Shown: positions 8,653 to 16,957 of the stretch, piece after piece
Position numbering within the stretch: the stretch's first letter is position 1
Layout: every line of letters begins with the position of its first letter
Notes under the pieces: generated by a model
The model's database searches: none
Told to the model about the DNA's origin: nothing
What the model saw: only the letters and a program-made list of their open reading frames with translations
Source: Candidatus Methylomirabilota bacterium
Lineage (GTDB): Bacteria; Methylomirabilota; Methylomirabilia; Rokubacteriales; DASRDR01
Assembly (NCBI GenBank): GCA_036005065.1
Contig: DASYQW010000348.1
Coordinates: forward strand, 40,036-104,035
DNA: 64,000 nt
Direction of reading: 5' to 3'
Translations under genes and position numbers: made by a program

Positions 8653-9762
8653 GTGCGGCAGATCACCGTCCACCTCGGCACCCGGACCTACCCGGTCCTG
8701 GTGGGCCCCGGCCTTCTGGCCGGAGCCGGGCGCGAGTGCGCCCGCCTGGGCGTGGGCCGGAAGATCGCCGTGGTGACCCAGCGGCACGTGGCCCTGCACG
8801 CCCAGGCGGTGACGGAGAGCCTGCGGGAGGCCGGGTTCGCCCCGGTCGTCGTCGAGGTCCCGGAGGGCGAGCCCGCCAAGTCGCTCGACGAGGCCCGGGG
8901 GCTCTGGGACGCGTTCGTCGGCCACGGGCTCGACCGGGGCTCGGCGGTCGTCGCGGTGGGGGGCGGCGTGGTCGGCGACCTGGCCGGGTTCGCCGCGGCG
9001 ACCTACATGCGCGGCGTGGCCTACGTGCAGATCCCGACGACCCTGCTGGCCCAGGTCGACGCGTCGGTCGGCGGCAAGGTGGCGGTGAACCATCCGCGGG
9101 CCAAGAACCTGATCGGCGCCTTCCACCAACCCCGCCTCGTGCTCATCGACCCCGACACCCTCGGGACGTTGCCCGAACGGGAGTACCGCTCGGGCCTGGC
9201 CGAGGTGATCAAGACCGGCGCGGCCCTGAACGCCGAGCTCTTCGCCACGCTGGAGGGGAACATCCCGGCCATCCGGCAGCGGGACCCTGGGCTGCTCGAA
9301 GGCGTGATCGCGACCTGTTGCGCGGAGAAGGCCACCATCGTCGAGCAGGACGAGCGCGAGGAGAGCGGGCTCCGGATGATCCTGAACTACGGCCACACCG
9401 TCGGACATGCGCTGGAGGTGCTCGGCGGATACCAGGAGTGGCTCCACGGCGAGGCGGTGGCCGTCGGCATGGTGGCGGCGGCGCGGCTCGCGGCCCGGCT
9501 CGGCCTCACGGATCACCGCACGGCGGAGCGGCAGATCGCCCTCCTCCAGGCGGTGGAATTGCCGGCCCGCTTCGAGCGGCCCGGCCCGGCCGAGCTCGGG
9601 CAGGCTTTGCGCCACGACAAGAAGGCGCGGGAGGGGCGCGTGCCGTTCGTGCTCCTCAAGGCTTTGGGACACGCTGACGTCTGCTTCGACGTGCCGTCGG
9701 AGTTGGTGCTGGAGGTGCTGCAGGAGATCCACGGAGGTCCCATGCCCCGCCGCGGGGAATAA
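8653..9762 (+). CDS. aroB: 3-dehydroquinate synthase
   Basis: Second enzyme of the shikimate pathway; converts DAHP into 3-dehydroquinate with NAD and a divalent metal. 369 residues, GTG start with AGGAGAAGAG just upstream. Family motifs visible: VPEGEPAKSL, the glycine-rich NAD site AVGGGVVGDLAGFAAA, QIPTTLLAQVDASVGGK, and metal-ligand segments around SGLAEVIKTG, NYGHTVGHALE and WLHGEAVAVG. The link pilQ-aroB is a known neighbourhood (pilMNOPQ-aroK-aroB), but aroK is missing here and the unknown 202-residue gene takes its place. Confidence 0.96.
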   Translation: MRQITVHLGTRTYPVLVGPGLLAGAGRECARLGVGRKIAVVTQRHVALHAQAVTESLREAGFAPVVVEVPEGEPAKSLDEARGLWDAFVGHGLDRGSAVVAVGGGVVGDLAGFAAATYMRGVAYVQIPTTLLAQVDASVGGKVAVNHPRAKNLIGAFHQPRLVLIDPDTLGTLPEREYRSGLAEVIKTGAALNAELFATLEGNIPAIRQRDPGLLEGVIATCCAEKATIVEQDEREESGLRMILNYGHTVGHALEVLGGYQEWLHGEAVAVGMVAAARLAARLGLTDHRTAERQIALLQAVELPARFERPGPAELGQALRHDKKAREGRVPFVLLKALGHADVCFDVPSELVLEVLQEIHGGPMPRRGE

Positions 9763-9772
9763 GGGGAAGCCG

Positions 9773-10204
9773 ATGCGAAGGACGTCCTGGCGAGCCGTCT
9801 CGTTGGTGATGGCCCTTGGCCTGGCCCTGGCAAGCTGCAGTGGGCCGAACCGGAGCGACGATCCCAGCAGCCCGTCGGGCTTCCGCATCGTCCTCACGGC
9901 GAACCCCAACGCCCTGCGAGGCGCGACGCCGGGGAGCGGCGAGGCCCAGGGAAGCTGCGCCATCATCACGGCCAAGGTCTTCGATGTCAACGGGGAGCTG
10001 GTCGACGGCGCGGTGGTCACGATGACCACCAACCTCGGGCGGTTCCCGGGCGCGGCGCCGGGTCAGGAGTTCATCGCGGTCGGAGGCGTCACCAACCGCG
10101 GGATCCTGACCGAGGTCCTGTGCGCCAAGTCCGAGCGCGGCACGGCCATCGTCACGGCGGTCGTCCAGGACGCCGCGGCCAGAGTCCTCATCACCATCTT
10201 CTAG
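9773..10204 (+). CDS. Small lipoprotein with Ig-like (Big) domain
   Basis: A 143-residue protein with a lipoprotein signal (ALGLALASC, Cys about residue 22). The rest is one beta-sandwich-like domain with FRIVLTANPNALR, ITAKVFDVNGELVDGAVVTMTT and TAIVTAVVQDAAA, a layout typical of bacterial Ig-like domains in which a polymorphic surface protein states a variable, then a constraint. It includes two further Cys that could form a disulfide. It starts 10 bases after aroB. The next gene encodes a longer protein of the same style, so both are probably outer-membrane lipoproteins. Function unknown. Confidence 0.75.
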   Translation: MRRTSWRAVSLVMALGLALASCSGPNRSDDPSSPSGFRIVLTANPNALRGATPGSGEAQGSCAIITAKVFDVNGELVDGAVVTMTTNLGRFPGAAPGQEFIAVGGVTNRGILTEVLCAKSERGTAIVTAVVQDAAARVLITIF

Positions 10205-10218
10205 GGGGCCCCAGAATC

Positions 10219-11283
10219 ATGAATGCCACAGCGAAGCGCCGAGCGAAGGGCAGGACGCGGTTGGCACGACCGGCCGGCTGGATTCTGGTGAGCTTGCTGT
10301 TGATGGGGGCGCTGGCCCAGGCCTGCTCGAAGCAGAGTGACCAGAAGGGCCCGACCTTCCCGACGACCACGTCCGGCCATTCCGACACGCCCGCGAGCAC
10401 CCGGGTATCGGTCAACATCAATCCCAACACCATCGAGCCCGGCCAGCGGGCCGGGATCACGGTCCTGGTCCAGAACGCCGGCGGGTTCCCGCTCAAGGGC
10501 AAGACCGTTCAGCTCAGCACCACCGCCGGCCGCCTGGATTCGGTCTTCGGCACGACCGACGCCGCCGGCAAATTCGTCACGTTCCTCAAGATCGAGGCGT
10601 CCGACGTCACCGCCGGCGTGAGCGCGGCCATCATCACCGCCATCGTCGAGGGCGCGGTGGGGACGGCGACGGTGGCCTTCAGCGGGGCGCAGGATCTGTT
10701 CCTCTCGCCCGGCAGCGTGAGCCAGACGGTCCAGGGCGTCGGCGACGACCCCGGGACGTGCACGCTGGGCGGCTTCACCACGCAGTTCACGGTGTCGGGC
10801 GGCGTGCCGCCGTACACCTTCACGGTGGCCGGGCTCAAGGGGTCGCGCATCAGCGGCGGCGGCCTCTACAAGATCGATCCGTTCACGGCCGCTGGCGGCA
10901 CCAAGCTGGGGGACGTGGTGACGGTGACCGACTCGCAGGGTCGCAGCAAGTCGGCGTCGGTCAGCCTGGAGTGCCTCAAGTCGACGCCGCCACCGCCTCC
11001 GCCGGCGGTCACCATCTCGCCGAGCTCGGTGGCGCGGACGTTCGTGGCCAACGCCGCCGGAATCTGCGCGGCGACCTTCACCGTGCAGTTCACGGCCTCC
11101 GGCGGCACCCCGCCGTACACGTTCTCGGCGGCGGGCCCCGGCACCGTCACTTCGGGGGGCTTCTACACGTTCAGCCGGTCGATGGTGACAGGCGAGAAGA
11201 TCTCGGACACCGTCACCGTCAAGGACTCGCTGGGGAGCGCCAAGGACGCGACGATCTCGGTCGACTGCGTCAAGGCGCCGTAA
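10219..11283 (+). CDS. Lipoprotein with one Big-type domain and two tandem Cys-paired repeats
   Basis: A 354-residue lipoprotein; the start at ATG 10219 gives a positively charged n-region, a hydrophobic core and the lipobox ALAQAC. It holds a Big-type domain (VSVNINPNTIEPGQRAGITV to VGTATVAFSG), then two homologous domains of roughly 85-90 residues. Each domain starts with a SPxSV motif, contains a Cys followed by the core FTVSGGVPPYTF or FTASGGTPPYTF, and ends with a second Cys (LECLK, VDCVK). A poly-Pro linker separates them. The paired Cys suggest one disulfide per domain. Function is unknown; a surface or adhesion role is a guess. Confidence 0.75.
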   Translation: MNATAKRRAKGRTRLARPAGWILVSLLLMGALAQACSKQSDQKGPTFPTTTSGHSDTPASTRVSVNINPNTIEPGQRAGITVLVQNAGGFPLKGKTVQLSTTAGRLDSVFGTTDAAGKFVTFLKIEASDVTAGVSAAIITAIVEGAVGTATVAFSGAQDLFLSPGSVSQTVQGVGDDPGTCTLGGFTTQFTVSGGVPPYTFTVAGLKGSRISGGGLYKIDPFTAAGGTKLGDVVTVTDSQGRSKSASVSLECLKSTPPPPPPAVTISPSSVARTFVANAAGICAATFTVQFTASGGTPPYTFSAAGPGTVTSGGFYTFSRSMVTGEKISDTVTVKDSLGSAKDATISVDCVKAP

Positions 11284-11364
11284 GGGGCTGACCGTCCGCG
11301 GGAGACCGCGGGTCTGACCGACCGGCCCGGCTGCCCATCGGGTGGCCGGGCCTGAAGGCCCGTA

Positions 11365-11398
11365 CCGCCCGGGGGAGCGTGACTCCCCCGGGCGGTTT
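11365..11398 (+). terminator. Intrinsic terminator after the pil-aroB-lipoprotein run
   Basis: A perfect 13-bp stem (CCGCCCGGGGGAG at 11365-11377 pairs with 11383-11395), five-base loop, then TTTGCTTT. A smaller GC hairpin lies just before it at about 11322-11355. The position, shortly after the last lipoprotein, makes it a likely end for this transcription unit. Confidence 0.85.
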
Positions 11399-11578
11399 GC
11401 TTTCAGGGACGCCTCGCGGCCCGGCCCAGGAGTTCCGTTGCGAGCGCGGCCTGCGGCCGCGGCATTCCGCCTGGGGAAGGCTCCAGAGAGGCCGTTGGGG
11501 CCCCCCGGCTGAGCTCAGAGCCCGTGAAAAAGTGCGCGGGGCACGGCCCTCGCGCTGATACCCGACCCCACGCCACTG

Positions 11579-11668
11579 GATGTTCCACTTCGAGCGCGGG
11601 CTTTGCCCGCGCAACCCCCGGGGGGAGGGATCGGAGGGGGGCGTAGCCCCCCTCCGAGTTCAACTCAG
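11579..11668 (+). repeat. Dispersed two-hairpin repeat, copy A
   Basis: Begins GATGTTCCACTTCGAG and ends AACTCAG. Hairpin 1 has an 8-bp stem (GCGCGGGC, 11594-11601 with 11605-11612, loop TTT). Hairpin 2 has a perfect 12-bp stem (TCGGAGGGGGGC, 11631-11642 with 11646-11657, loop GTA). The same layout is found at 22242-22330, 25145-25220 and 31564-31654. Its last four bases overlap the stop codon of the minus-strand gene. Together with the terminator at 11365 it accounts for most of the 381-base gap 11284-11664; nothing else is seen there. Confidence 0.85.
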
Positions 11669-12930
11669 TCGGAGGGAGCGGCCTCGGTGCCGGGCGCCGG
11701 AGCGCCGGCGTCGGACATCTCGTGCAGAAGATCGAGGTAGCGGACGTTCCACCCGTCGGCGCGGAGCCGCGCCAGGCCGAACCGGACGAGCTCGGCGTTC
11801 AGCATGCGCCCGTTCGGCAGGAAGACGTAGGCGAGCCAGTTCCCCTCGGCGTCGTAGCGCTGGCGGTCGAACTCGAGATACACGATCAGGCCGCGCTCGA
11901 GCGGCGCCCACGGATCCTCGCCGGTCCACGTCCCGCCCGCCGGCTCGACGCCGGCCAGGCGGACCCGATGGTAGCCGCTCCGGACGCGCACCTCGAGAAG
12001 GTCCGGGGCGAGCCGTCGGGCGAATCGCACCGGGGTCCGCCCGCGCACGGGCGCGATCTCTTCGGGGAACAGCCGCGCGACCTCGTTCAGCGCGATCCCG
12101 ACGATCCCACCGAGGCGGCGGAACCGGAACTCGCCCTCCTCGACCCAGAACCCCTCGACGCGCATCAGCTGCCCGCTCTGGAGCCGGAGGAAATGGGGAC
12201 GGTCGGAGCTCTGATAGGGAAGCCGCGGCGCGGGGGCCGGCGGCACGGGCCCCGACGGCCGGGTTTCCAGTCCCTCGGCCCCTTCGGTGGCTCGGATGGA
12301 CAGCCAGGCCTCGGGGGCGTCCGAGTTCGGCGCCATCCGCACCACGCCGAGGATCTCGGAGCGCGCCACGGTGAAGGACCCATTGGCCACCGCAACCCGC
12401 ACCCGATCCCCTTCGGGCTTGAGGCTGGCGACCCGGAGGTTCCCCCCCCCGCGCATCGTGAGGTAGAGGTCTGGCTCGGGCGCGAGCGGGGCGCCGCCCG
12501 TCTGGGCCTGGAGAGCTGGCGCGGGCAGGTTGGCGTAGCGGTCCGGCTGGTCCGGGACGATCTTGAGAATCTCGAAGGTCGGGATGCGGATCCACCCGCC
12601 GTACTTCTGGAAGACGATGTGCCCGCCCTCCTCGCGGTAGCGTGTGACGACGATGGGCTCGCCCCCATCGAGGAGATAGATCAGGAAGGCCGGCGGCTGG
12701 GGCTCGTTCGGTGCGGTCTGTCCCGGGGCATCGCGGGTGAGCGGCGTCGCGCGCGGGGCCGGAGACGGAAGGAGCCGGGGGGTTCGGACGCGCTCGGCCG
12801 GCCCGAGCCGGCGTCTCGCCACGGCCTGGGAAAGCCCCGCCGCGGCCGCGCCGTCGGCAAGCCCGGCCGTGAGGAGCGCGAGCGCGAGCCCGGTCCGAAG
12901 CGCCCTCCCGCGCCTCGGTCGCGCGTTCAT
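11665..12930 (-). CDS. Exported protein with C-terminal staphylococcal-nuclease-like fold, catalytic residues replaced
   Basis: 421 residues from ATG at 12930; an upstream extension is possible but this start puts a signal peptide (ALALLTAGLADGAAAAG) at the N-terminus. The middle holds repeated short beta segments (FLIYLLDGGEPIVVTRYREE, LYLTMRGGGNLRVASL, FLRLQSGQLMRVEGFWVE) that look like tandem SH3-like or YgdR-like units. The C-terminal about 110 residues align with SNase: RVRLAGVEP, LIVYLEFDRQRYDAEGNWLA, LNAELVRFGLARL. In SNase the catalytic Arg35, Glu43 and Arg87; here the first Arg is kept, Glu43 aligns with Gly and Arg87 with Asn. A binding rather than cutting role is likely. It is the only minus-strand gene in the window. 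Confidence 0.8.
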   Translation of the reverse strand: MNARPRRGRALRTGLALALLTAGLADGAAAAGLSQAVARRRLGPAERVRTPRLLPSPAPRATPLTRDAPGQTAPNEPQPPAFLIYLLDGGEPIVVTRYREEGGHIVFQKYGGWIRIPTFEILKIVPDQPDRYANLPAPALQAQTGGAPLAPEPDLYLTMRGGGNLRVASLKPEGDRVRVAVANGSFTVARSEILGVVRMAPNSDAPEAWLSIRATEGAEGLETRPSGPVPPAPAPRLPYQSSDRPHFLRLQSGQLMRVEGFWVEEGEFRFRRLGGIVGIALNEVARLFPEEIAPVRGRTPVRFARRLAPDLLEVRVRSGYHRVRLAGVEPAGGTWTGEDPWAPLERGLIVYLEFDRQRYDAEGNWLAYVFLPNGRMLNAELVRFGLARLRADGWNVRYLDLLHEMSDAGAPAPGTEAAPSD

Positions 12931-13001
12931 GGCGGTACTATAGCGGGGGAGCGAGCGGTCGTCCAAACAAATGGCGGCCGGCCCGCAAATTCCCGCCAGC
13001 A

Positions 13002-13031
13002 TTGACAGCCTCGCGACCGGGCCCGTATAGT
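13002..13031 (+). promoter_or_regulatory. Putative sigma70 promoter for TPR-efp-accBC run
   Basis: TTGACA at 13002-13007, 18-base spacer, TATAGT at 13026-13031. It lies between divergent genes. Since it would start transcription near 13038, it argues against an ATG at 13002-13004-type upstream start for the TPR gene. Confidence 0.7.
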
Positions 13032-13070
13032 AAGCGAGATCCGGCGGCTCTGACCTGGCCGGGAGCGCAC

Positions 13071-13703
13071 GTGCCGACCGCCGACGAGATCCGCCACCAG
13101 GAAGCGCGCCTCCGCCGGGAGCCCAGCTCCCAGGCGTATGCCGCGCTCGCGGAGGCGTACCGGCGGGCCGGCCGGGTCGATGAAGCGATCGCGGTCTCCC
13201 GCCAGGGTCTCGAGCGGCACCCGGCGTACTCGACCGCCCGCTTCATCCTGGCCAAGGCGCTGCTGGACCGCGAGGAGGTGGCCGAGGCGCGGGCCGAGGC
13301 CGAGCGCTTCCTCAAGAGCGAGCCGGACCACGAGCCGGCCCTTCGACTGGCGGCGGAATGCGCGTTGCGGCTGGCGGACCCGGCGGGGACGCTGGCCCAT
13401 CTTCGCCGCCTCGCCGTGCTCGACCCCGACGACCGCGCGCTCCAGGGGCAGCTCCGAGCCCTGGAGGTGGCGCTGGGTCGGGTGCGCCCGGGTCAGGAGG
13501 CCGGCGGCCTCTGGCCGCTCCTCGCGGACGATACGTTCGCCACGGTGACGTTCGGCGATCTGTGTCTCGGCCAGGGTCTCCTGGACGAGGCCACGGCCGT
13601 CTTCAGTCGCATCGTGCTCCGGGCTCCCGGTCACGCGATTGCCCGCGAGCGCCTGGCCGAGCTCGGTCGGCCGAGAGGTCAGGCGCGGCGGCTCAGGGGA
13701 TAG
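13071..13703 (+). CDS. Tetratricopeptide-repeat protein
   Basis: A 210-residue protein starting at GTG 13071, with GGGAG five bases upstream. The frame is open back to 13002 but that region contains the promoter, so the shorter start is preferred. It contains about five helix-turn-helix TPR-like units with the small residues expected at positions 8 and 20 (SQAYAALAEAYRRAGRVDEA, YSTARFILAKALLDREEVAE, EPALRLAAECALRLADPAG, FGDLCLGQGLLDEATAVF). No signal peptide is seen, so it probably acts as a cytoplasmic protein-interaction scaffold. It sits 12 bases before efp and is likely co-transcribed. Confidence 0.8.
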   Translation: MPTADEIRHQEARLRREPSSQAYAALAEAYRRAGRVDEAIAVSRQGLERHPAYSTARFILAKALLDREEVAEARAEAERFLKSEPDHEPALRLAAECALRLADPAGTLAHLRRLAVLDPDDRALQGQLRALEVALGRVRPGQEAGGLWPLLADDTFATVTFGDLCLGQGLLDEATAVFSRIVLRAPGHAIARERLAELGRPRGQARRLRG

Positions 13704-13715
13704 AGGCGTCAGGGA

Positions 13716-14276
13716 ATGCAGGTATCGACGGCAGAGTTCCGCAGGGGTCTCAAGATCGAGCTCGACGGCAACCCGTACACCATCGTCGACTTTCAGCACG
13801 TCAAGCCGGGCAAGGGGGGGGCCTTCGTTCGCACCAAGCTCAAGCACCTCCGGCTCGGCACCGTCGTGGACCGGACGTTCCGCTCAGGTGAGAAGTTCGA
13901 GCTGGTGGACTTCGAGCAGAAGCCGATGCAGTTCCTCTACCGGGACGACGGCTTCCACTTCATGAGCCTGGAGACGTACGAGCAGGTGTCTCTCTCCGAG
14001 GAGGAGGTCGGGGAAGCCGCCGACTACCTCAAGGAAAACATGGAAGTGGAGCTACTCTACATCAACGGATCCCCGGCCGGCGTGGACCTCCCGACCTTCG
14101 CCGAGCTTCGGGTCACGAAGACCGACCCCGGCCTGCGCGGAGACACCGCCTCGGGAGGCTCGAAGCCCGCCACCCTCGAGACGGGCGCGGTCGTGTCGGT
14201 CCCCCTCTTCATCAACGAGGGGGACATCCTCAAGGTCGATACGCGGACGGGCGCCTACATCGAGCGGGCAGGATAG
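13716..14276 (+). CDS. efp: Translation elongation factor P
   Basis: A 186-residue protein with the three beta-barrel domains of EF-P: KOW-like N-terminal domain (FRRGLKIELDGNPYTIVDFQ), a central OB domain (FLYRDDGFHFMSLETYEQ) and a C-terminal OB domain (ETGAVVSVPLFINEGDILKVDTRTGAY). The tip of the first domain reads KPGKGGAF; Lys33 corresponds to the lysine that is modified in E. coli. EF-P relieves ribosome stalling at polyproline; several genes in this window (tonB, pilP, pilQ) encode long proline runs that would need it. The neighbours accB-accC match the frequently seen efp-accB-accC cluster. Confidence 0.97.
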   Translation: MQVSTAEFRRGLKIELDGNPYTIVDFQHVKPGKGGAFVRTKLKHLRLGTVVDRTFRSGEKFELVDFEQKPMQFLYRDDGFHFMSLETYEQVSLSEEEVGEAADYLKENMEVELLYINGSPAGVDLPTFAELRVTKTDPGLRGDTASGGSKPATLETGAVVSVPLFINEGDILKVDTRTGAYIERAG

Positions 14277-14339
14277 CGCGGTGCCGCCCACCGGGGTGGT
14301 CCGGCTCGAGTCGCCGCCCGGCGCCGAGGGGAATCACCG

Positions 14340-14786
<447 letters not shown>

Positions 14787-14813
14787 GTCCACCCATGCTG
14801 AGCCGGAGTTGAC

Positions 14814-16148
14814 GTGTTCGGCAAGATCCTGATCGCCAACCGGGGCGAGATCGCGCTCCGCATCCTCCGGACCTGCCGGGAGATGGGGATCCGCACGGTG
14901 GTCGCCCACTCGAAGGCCGATGCCAACTCCCTGCCCGTCCTCCTCGCCGACGAGAGCGTGTGCATCGGGCCCGAGGACAGCGCCCAGAGTTACCTGAACA
15001 TCCCGAGCCTCATCTCGGCCGCCGAGGTGACCGACGCCGAGGCGATCCACCCCGGCTACGGCTTCCTGGCCGAGAATGCCACGTTCGCCGAGATCTGCCG
15101 GGCCTGCTCGATCCGCTTCATCGGACCGAGCCCGGACGCGATCCGGCTGCTCGGGGACAAGGTCCGCGCCCGCGACCTGGCGCGGAAGGCCGAGGTGCCG
15201 CTGCTCCCGGGCAGCGAGGGAGCCCTCCGCGACGAGACCGAGGCTCGCGCGTGGGCGGACGAGATCGGGTACCCGATCGTGCTCAAGGCGGCCATGGGCG
15301 GCGGCGGGCGCGGGATGCGGGTCGTCCGCGGTCCGGAGAGCCTGACGGCCGCGGTCCAGACGTGTCAGACGGAGGCGGCCGCCGCCTTCGGATCGTCCGA
15401 GATCTACATCGAGCGGTACGTCGAGAGCGCCCGGCACGTCGAGGTGCAGGTCCTGGCCGACGGCAGCGGGGACCTGATCCACCTCGGGGAGCGCGAATGC
15501 TCCATCCAGCGGCGCCACCAGAAGCTCCTCGAGGAGACCCCGTCGCCGGCGGTGACCGCGGCCCTTCGCCGGGAGCTGACCGCCGCCGCCCTGCGACTCT
15601 GCCGGGCCGCCGGCTACGAGAGCGCGGGGACCGTGGAGTTCATCCTCGACGGGAAGGGCCGCTTCTACTTCCTCGAGGTGAACACGCGGATCCAGGTGGA
15701 GCATCCGGTCACCGAGATGGTGACCGGCATCGATCTCGTCCGCGAGCAGATCCGGATCGCGGCCGGCGAGCCGCTGGGCCTGACGCAGGACGCCGTGCCT
15801 TCCGAGGGCCACGCGATCGAGTGCCGCATCACCGCGGAAGACCCGGTGACCTTCGTCCCCAATCCCGGCCGCATCACCACCTACCTGCCGCCCGGGGGCT
15901 TCGGGGTGCGGGTGGACAGCCACTGCTTCGGCGGCTACACGGTGCCGCCCCACTACGACTCGCTGGTGGCCAAGGTCATCACCCACGGGGCGGATCGCCC
16001 GGCGGCGATCGCCCGAATGCGGCGCGCGCTGGCCGAGTTCCTCCTCGAAGGGATCAAGACCACGATCCCGTTCCACACGCGCCTGCTCACCGATCCCCGG
16101 TTCGTCGAAGGGGCGTACTCGACGGCGTTCATCGAGACCCAGCTCTGA
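14814..16148 (+). CDS. accC: Biotin carboxylase subunit of acetyl-CoA carboxylase
   Basis: A 444-residue ATP-grasp enzyme that carboxylates the biotin of AccB. GTG start. Family motifs: FGKILIANRGEIALRILRT, the glycine-rich ATP lid KAAMGGGGRGMRVV, HVEVQVLADGSG, ERECSIQRRHQKLLEE, and the metal/ATP site FLEVNTRIQVEHPVTE. The length is normal for AccC. It lies immediately after accB, as in most bacteria. Confidence 0.97.
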   Translation: MFGKILIANRGEIALRILRTCREMGIRTVVAHSKADANSLPVLLADESVCIGPEDSAQSYLNIPSLISAAEVTDAEAIHPGYGFLAENATFAEICRACSIRFIGPSPDAIRLLGDKVRARDLARKAEVPLLPGSEGALRDETEARAWADEIGYPIVLKAAMGGGGRGMRVVRGPESLTAAVQTCQTEAAAAFGSSEIYIERYVESARHVEVQVLADGSGDLIHLGERECSIQRRHQKLLEETPSPAVTAALRRELTAAALRLCRAAGYESAGTVEFILDGKGRFYFLEVNTRIQVEHPVTEMVTGIDLVREQIRIAAGEPLGLTQDAVPSEGHAIECRITAEDPVTFVPNPGRITTYLPPGGFGVRVDSHCFGGYTVPPHYDSLVAKVITHGADRPAAIARMRRALAEFLLEGIKTTIPFHTRLLTDPRFVEGAYSTAFIETQL

Positions 16149-16160
16149 TACCCTCCGGGC

Positions 16161-16841
16161 ATGGCTGCGCCCCCGACGTCCCGGCCGCCCCTCGACCTCT
16201 ACGTGATCCTGGATCCGGCGGCCTCGGGAGACGCCGACCTCGCCACCCTCGCCGACCAGGTCCTGGCGGCCGGCGGGCGCTGGATCCAGCTCCGGGCCAA
16301 AGAGGCGACGACGCGCGAGCTCGCCGGGCTGGCCCGGCGCGTCGGCGAGCGGGTGCGGGCGGCCGGCGGCGTGTTCCTCGTGAACGATCGGTTGGACGTC
16401 GCGCTGGCCATCGGAGCGGACGGCGTCCATCTGGGCCAGGACGACCTGGCGGTGCAGGACGCCCGGCGTCTGGCTCCGGGCCTGGTCGTGGGCGCCTCCA
16501 CGCACAGCCTGGATCAAGCCCGCCGCGCTCAAGCCGAGGGCGCCGACTACGTCGCCCTGGGCTCGATCTTCCCGACCGGATCCAAGCCGAGCTTCCAGCT
16601 GGTCGGGCTCGAGATGCTCCGGCTCTGCCGTCCCCACGTCACGGTGCCGCTGGTCGCCATCGGGGGCATCACCCCGGAGCGCGTGCCGGCGGTGCTCGCC
16701 GCCGGCGCCGACGGGGTGGCGGTCATCTCCGCGATCGGCATGGCGCCCGACCCGGGCGGGGCCACCCGGGCGTTTCTGGCGGCCTTCCGCCAGGCCCGAC
16801 CGGCTCGTCACCTTGACAGCTCTTGGCGCGGCGCCCCATAA
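16161..16841 (+). CDS. thiE: Thiamine-phosphate synthase
   Basis: A 226-residue TIM-barrel enzyme that joins HMP pyrophosphate with the thiazole phosphate to give thiamine monophosphate. Motifs: IQLRAKEATTRELAGLA, VNDRLDVALAIGADGVHLGQ, the pyrophosphate-binding region VGASTHS, YVALGSIFPTGSK and LVAIGGITPE with GVAVISAI. It starts 12 bases after accC and may belong to the same transcript. Its 3' end contains the promoter for the next gene, and the last about 10 residues (after TTGACA at 16813) look dispensable. Confidence 0.94.
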   Translation: MAAPPTSRPPLDLYVILDPAASGDADLATLADQVLAAGGRWIQLRAKEATTRELAGLARRVGERVRAAGGVFLVNDRLDVALAIGADGVHLGQDDLAVQDARRLAPGLVVGASTHSLDQARRAQAEGADYVALGSIFPTGSKPSFQLVGLEMLRLCRPHVTVPLVAIGGITPERVPAVLAAGADGVAVISAIGMAPDPGGATRAFLAAFRQARPARHLDSSWRGAP

Positions 16842-16842
16842 T
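16813..16842 (+). promoter_or_regulatory. Putative sigma70 promoter for Liv transporter 1
   Basis: TTGACA at 16813-16818, 18-base spacer, CATAAT at 16837-16842, inside the last codons of thiE. Transcription would start near 16849, leaving a leader of about 110 bases before the binding-protein gene. Confidence 0.65.
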
Positions 16843-16957
16843 ACTCACCACTCGCGTCCATGCCGCCATGCTCTCGCCCTGGGAGGTGAGGGTGTCGCCG
16901 GCCCGAAAGGGTCGACTTGGTTCCCGGGTTCACTCACGCCAGAAAAGGAGGATGCCT

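Noticed and set aside
13002..13070. Upstream ATG start for the TPR gene
   Set aside because: This segment contains TTGACA-N18-TATAGT. The GTG at 13071 has a ribosome-binding site.
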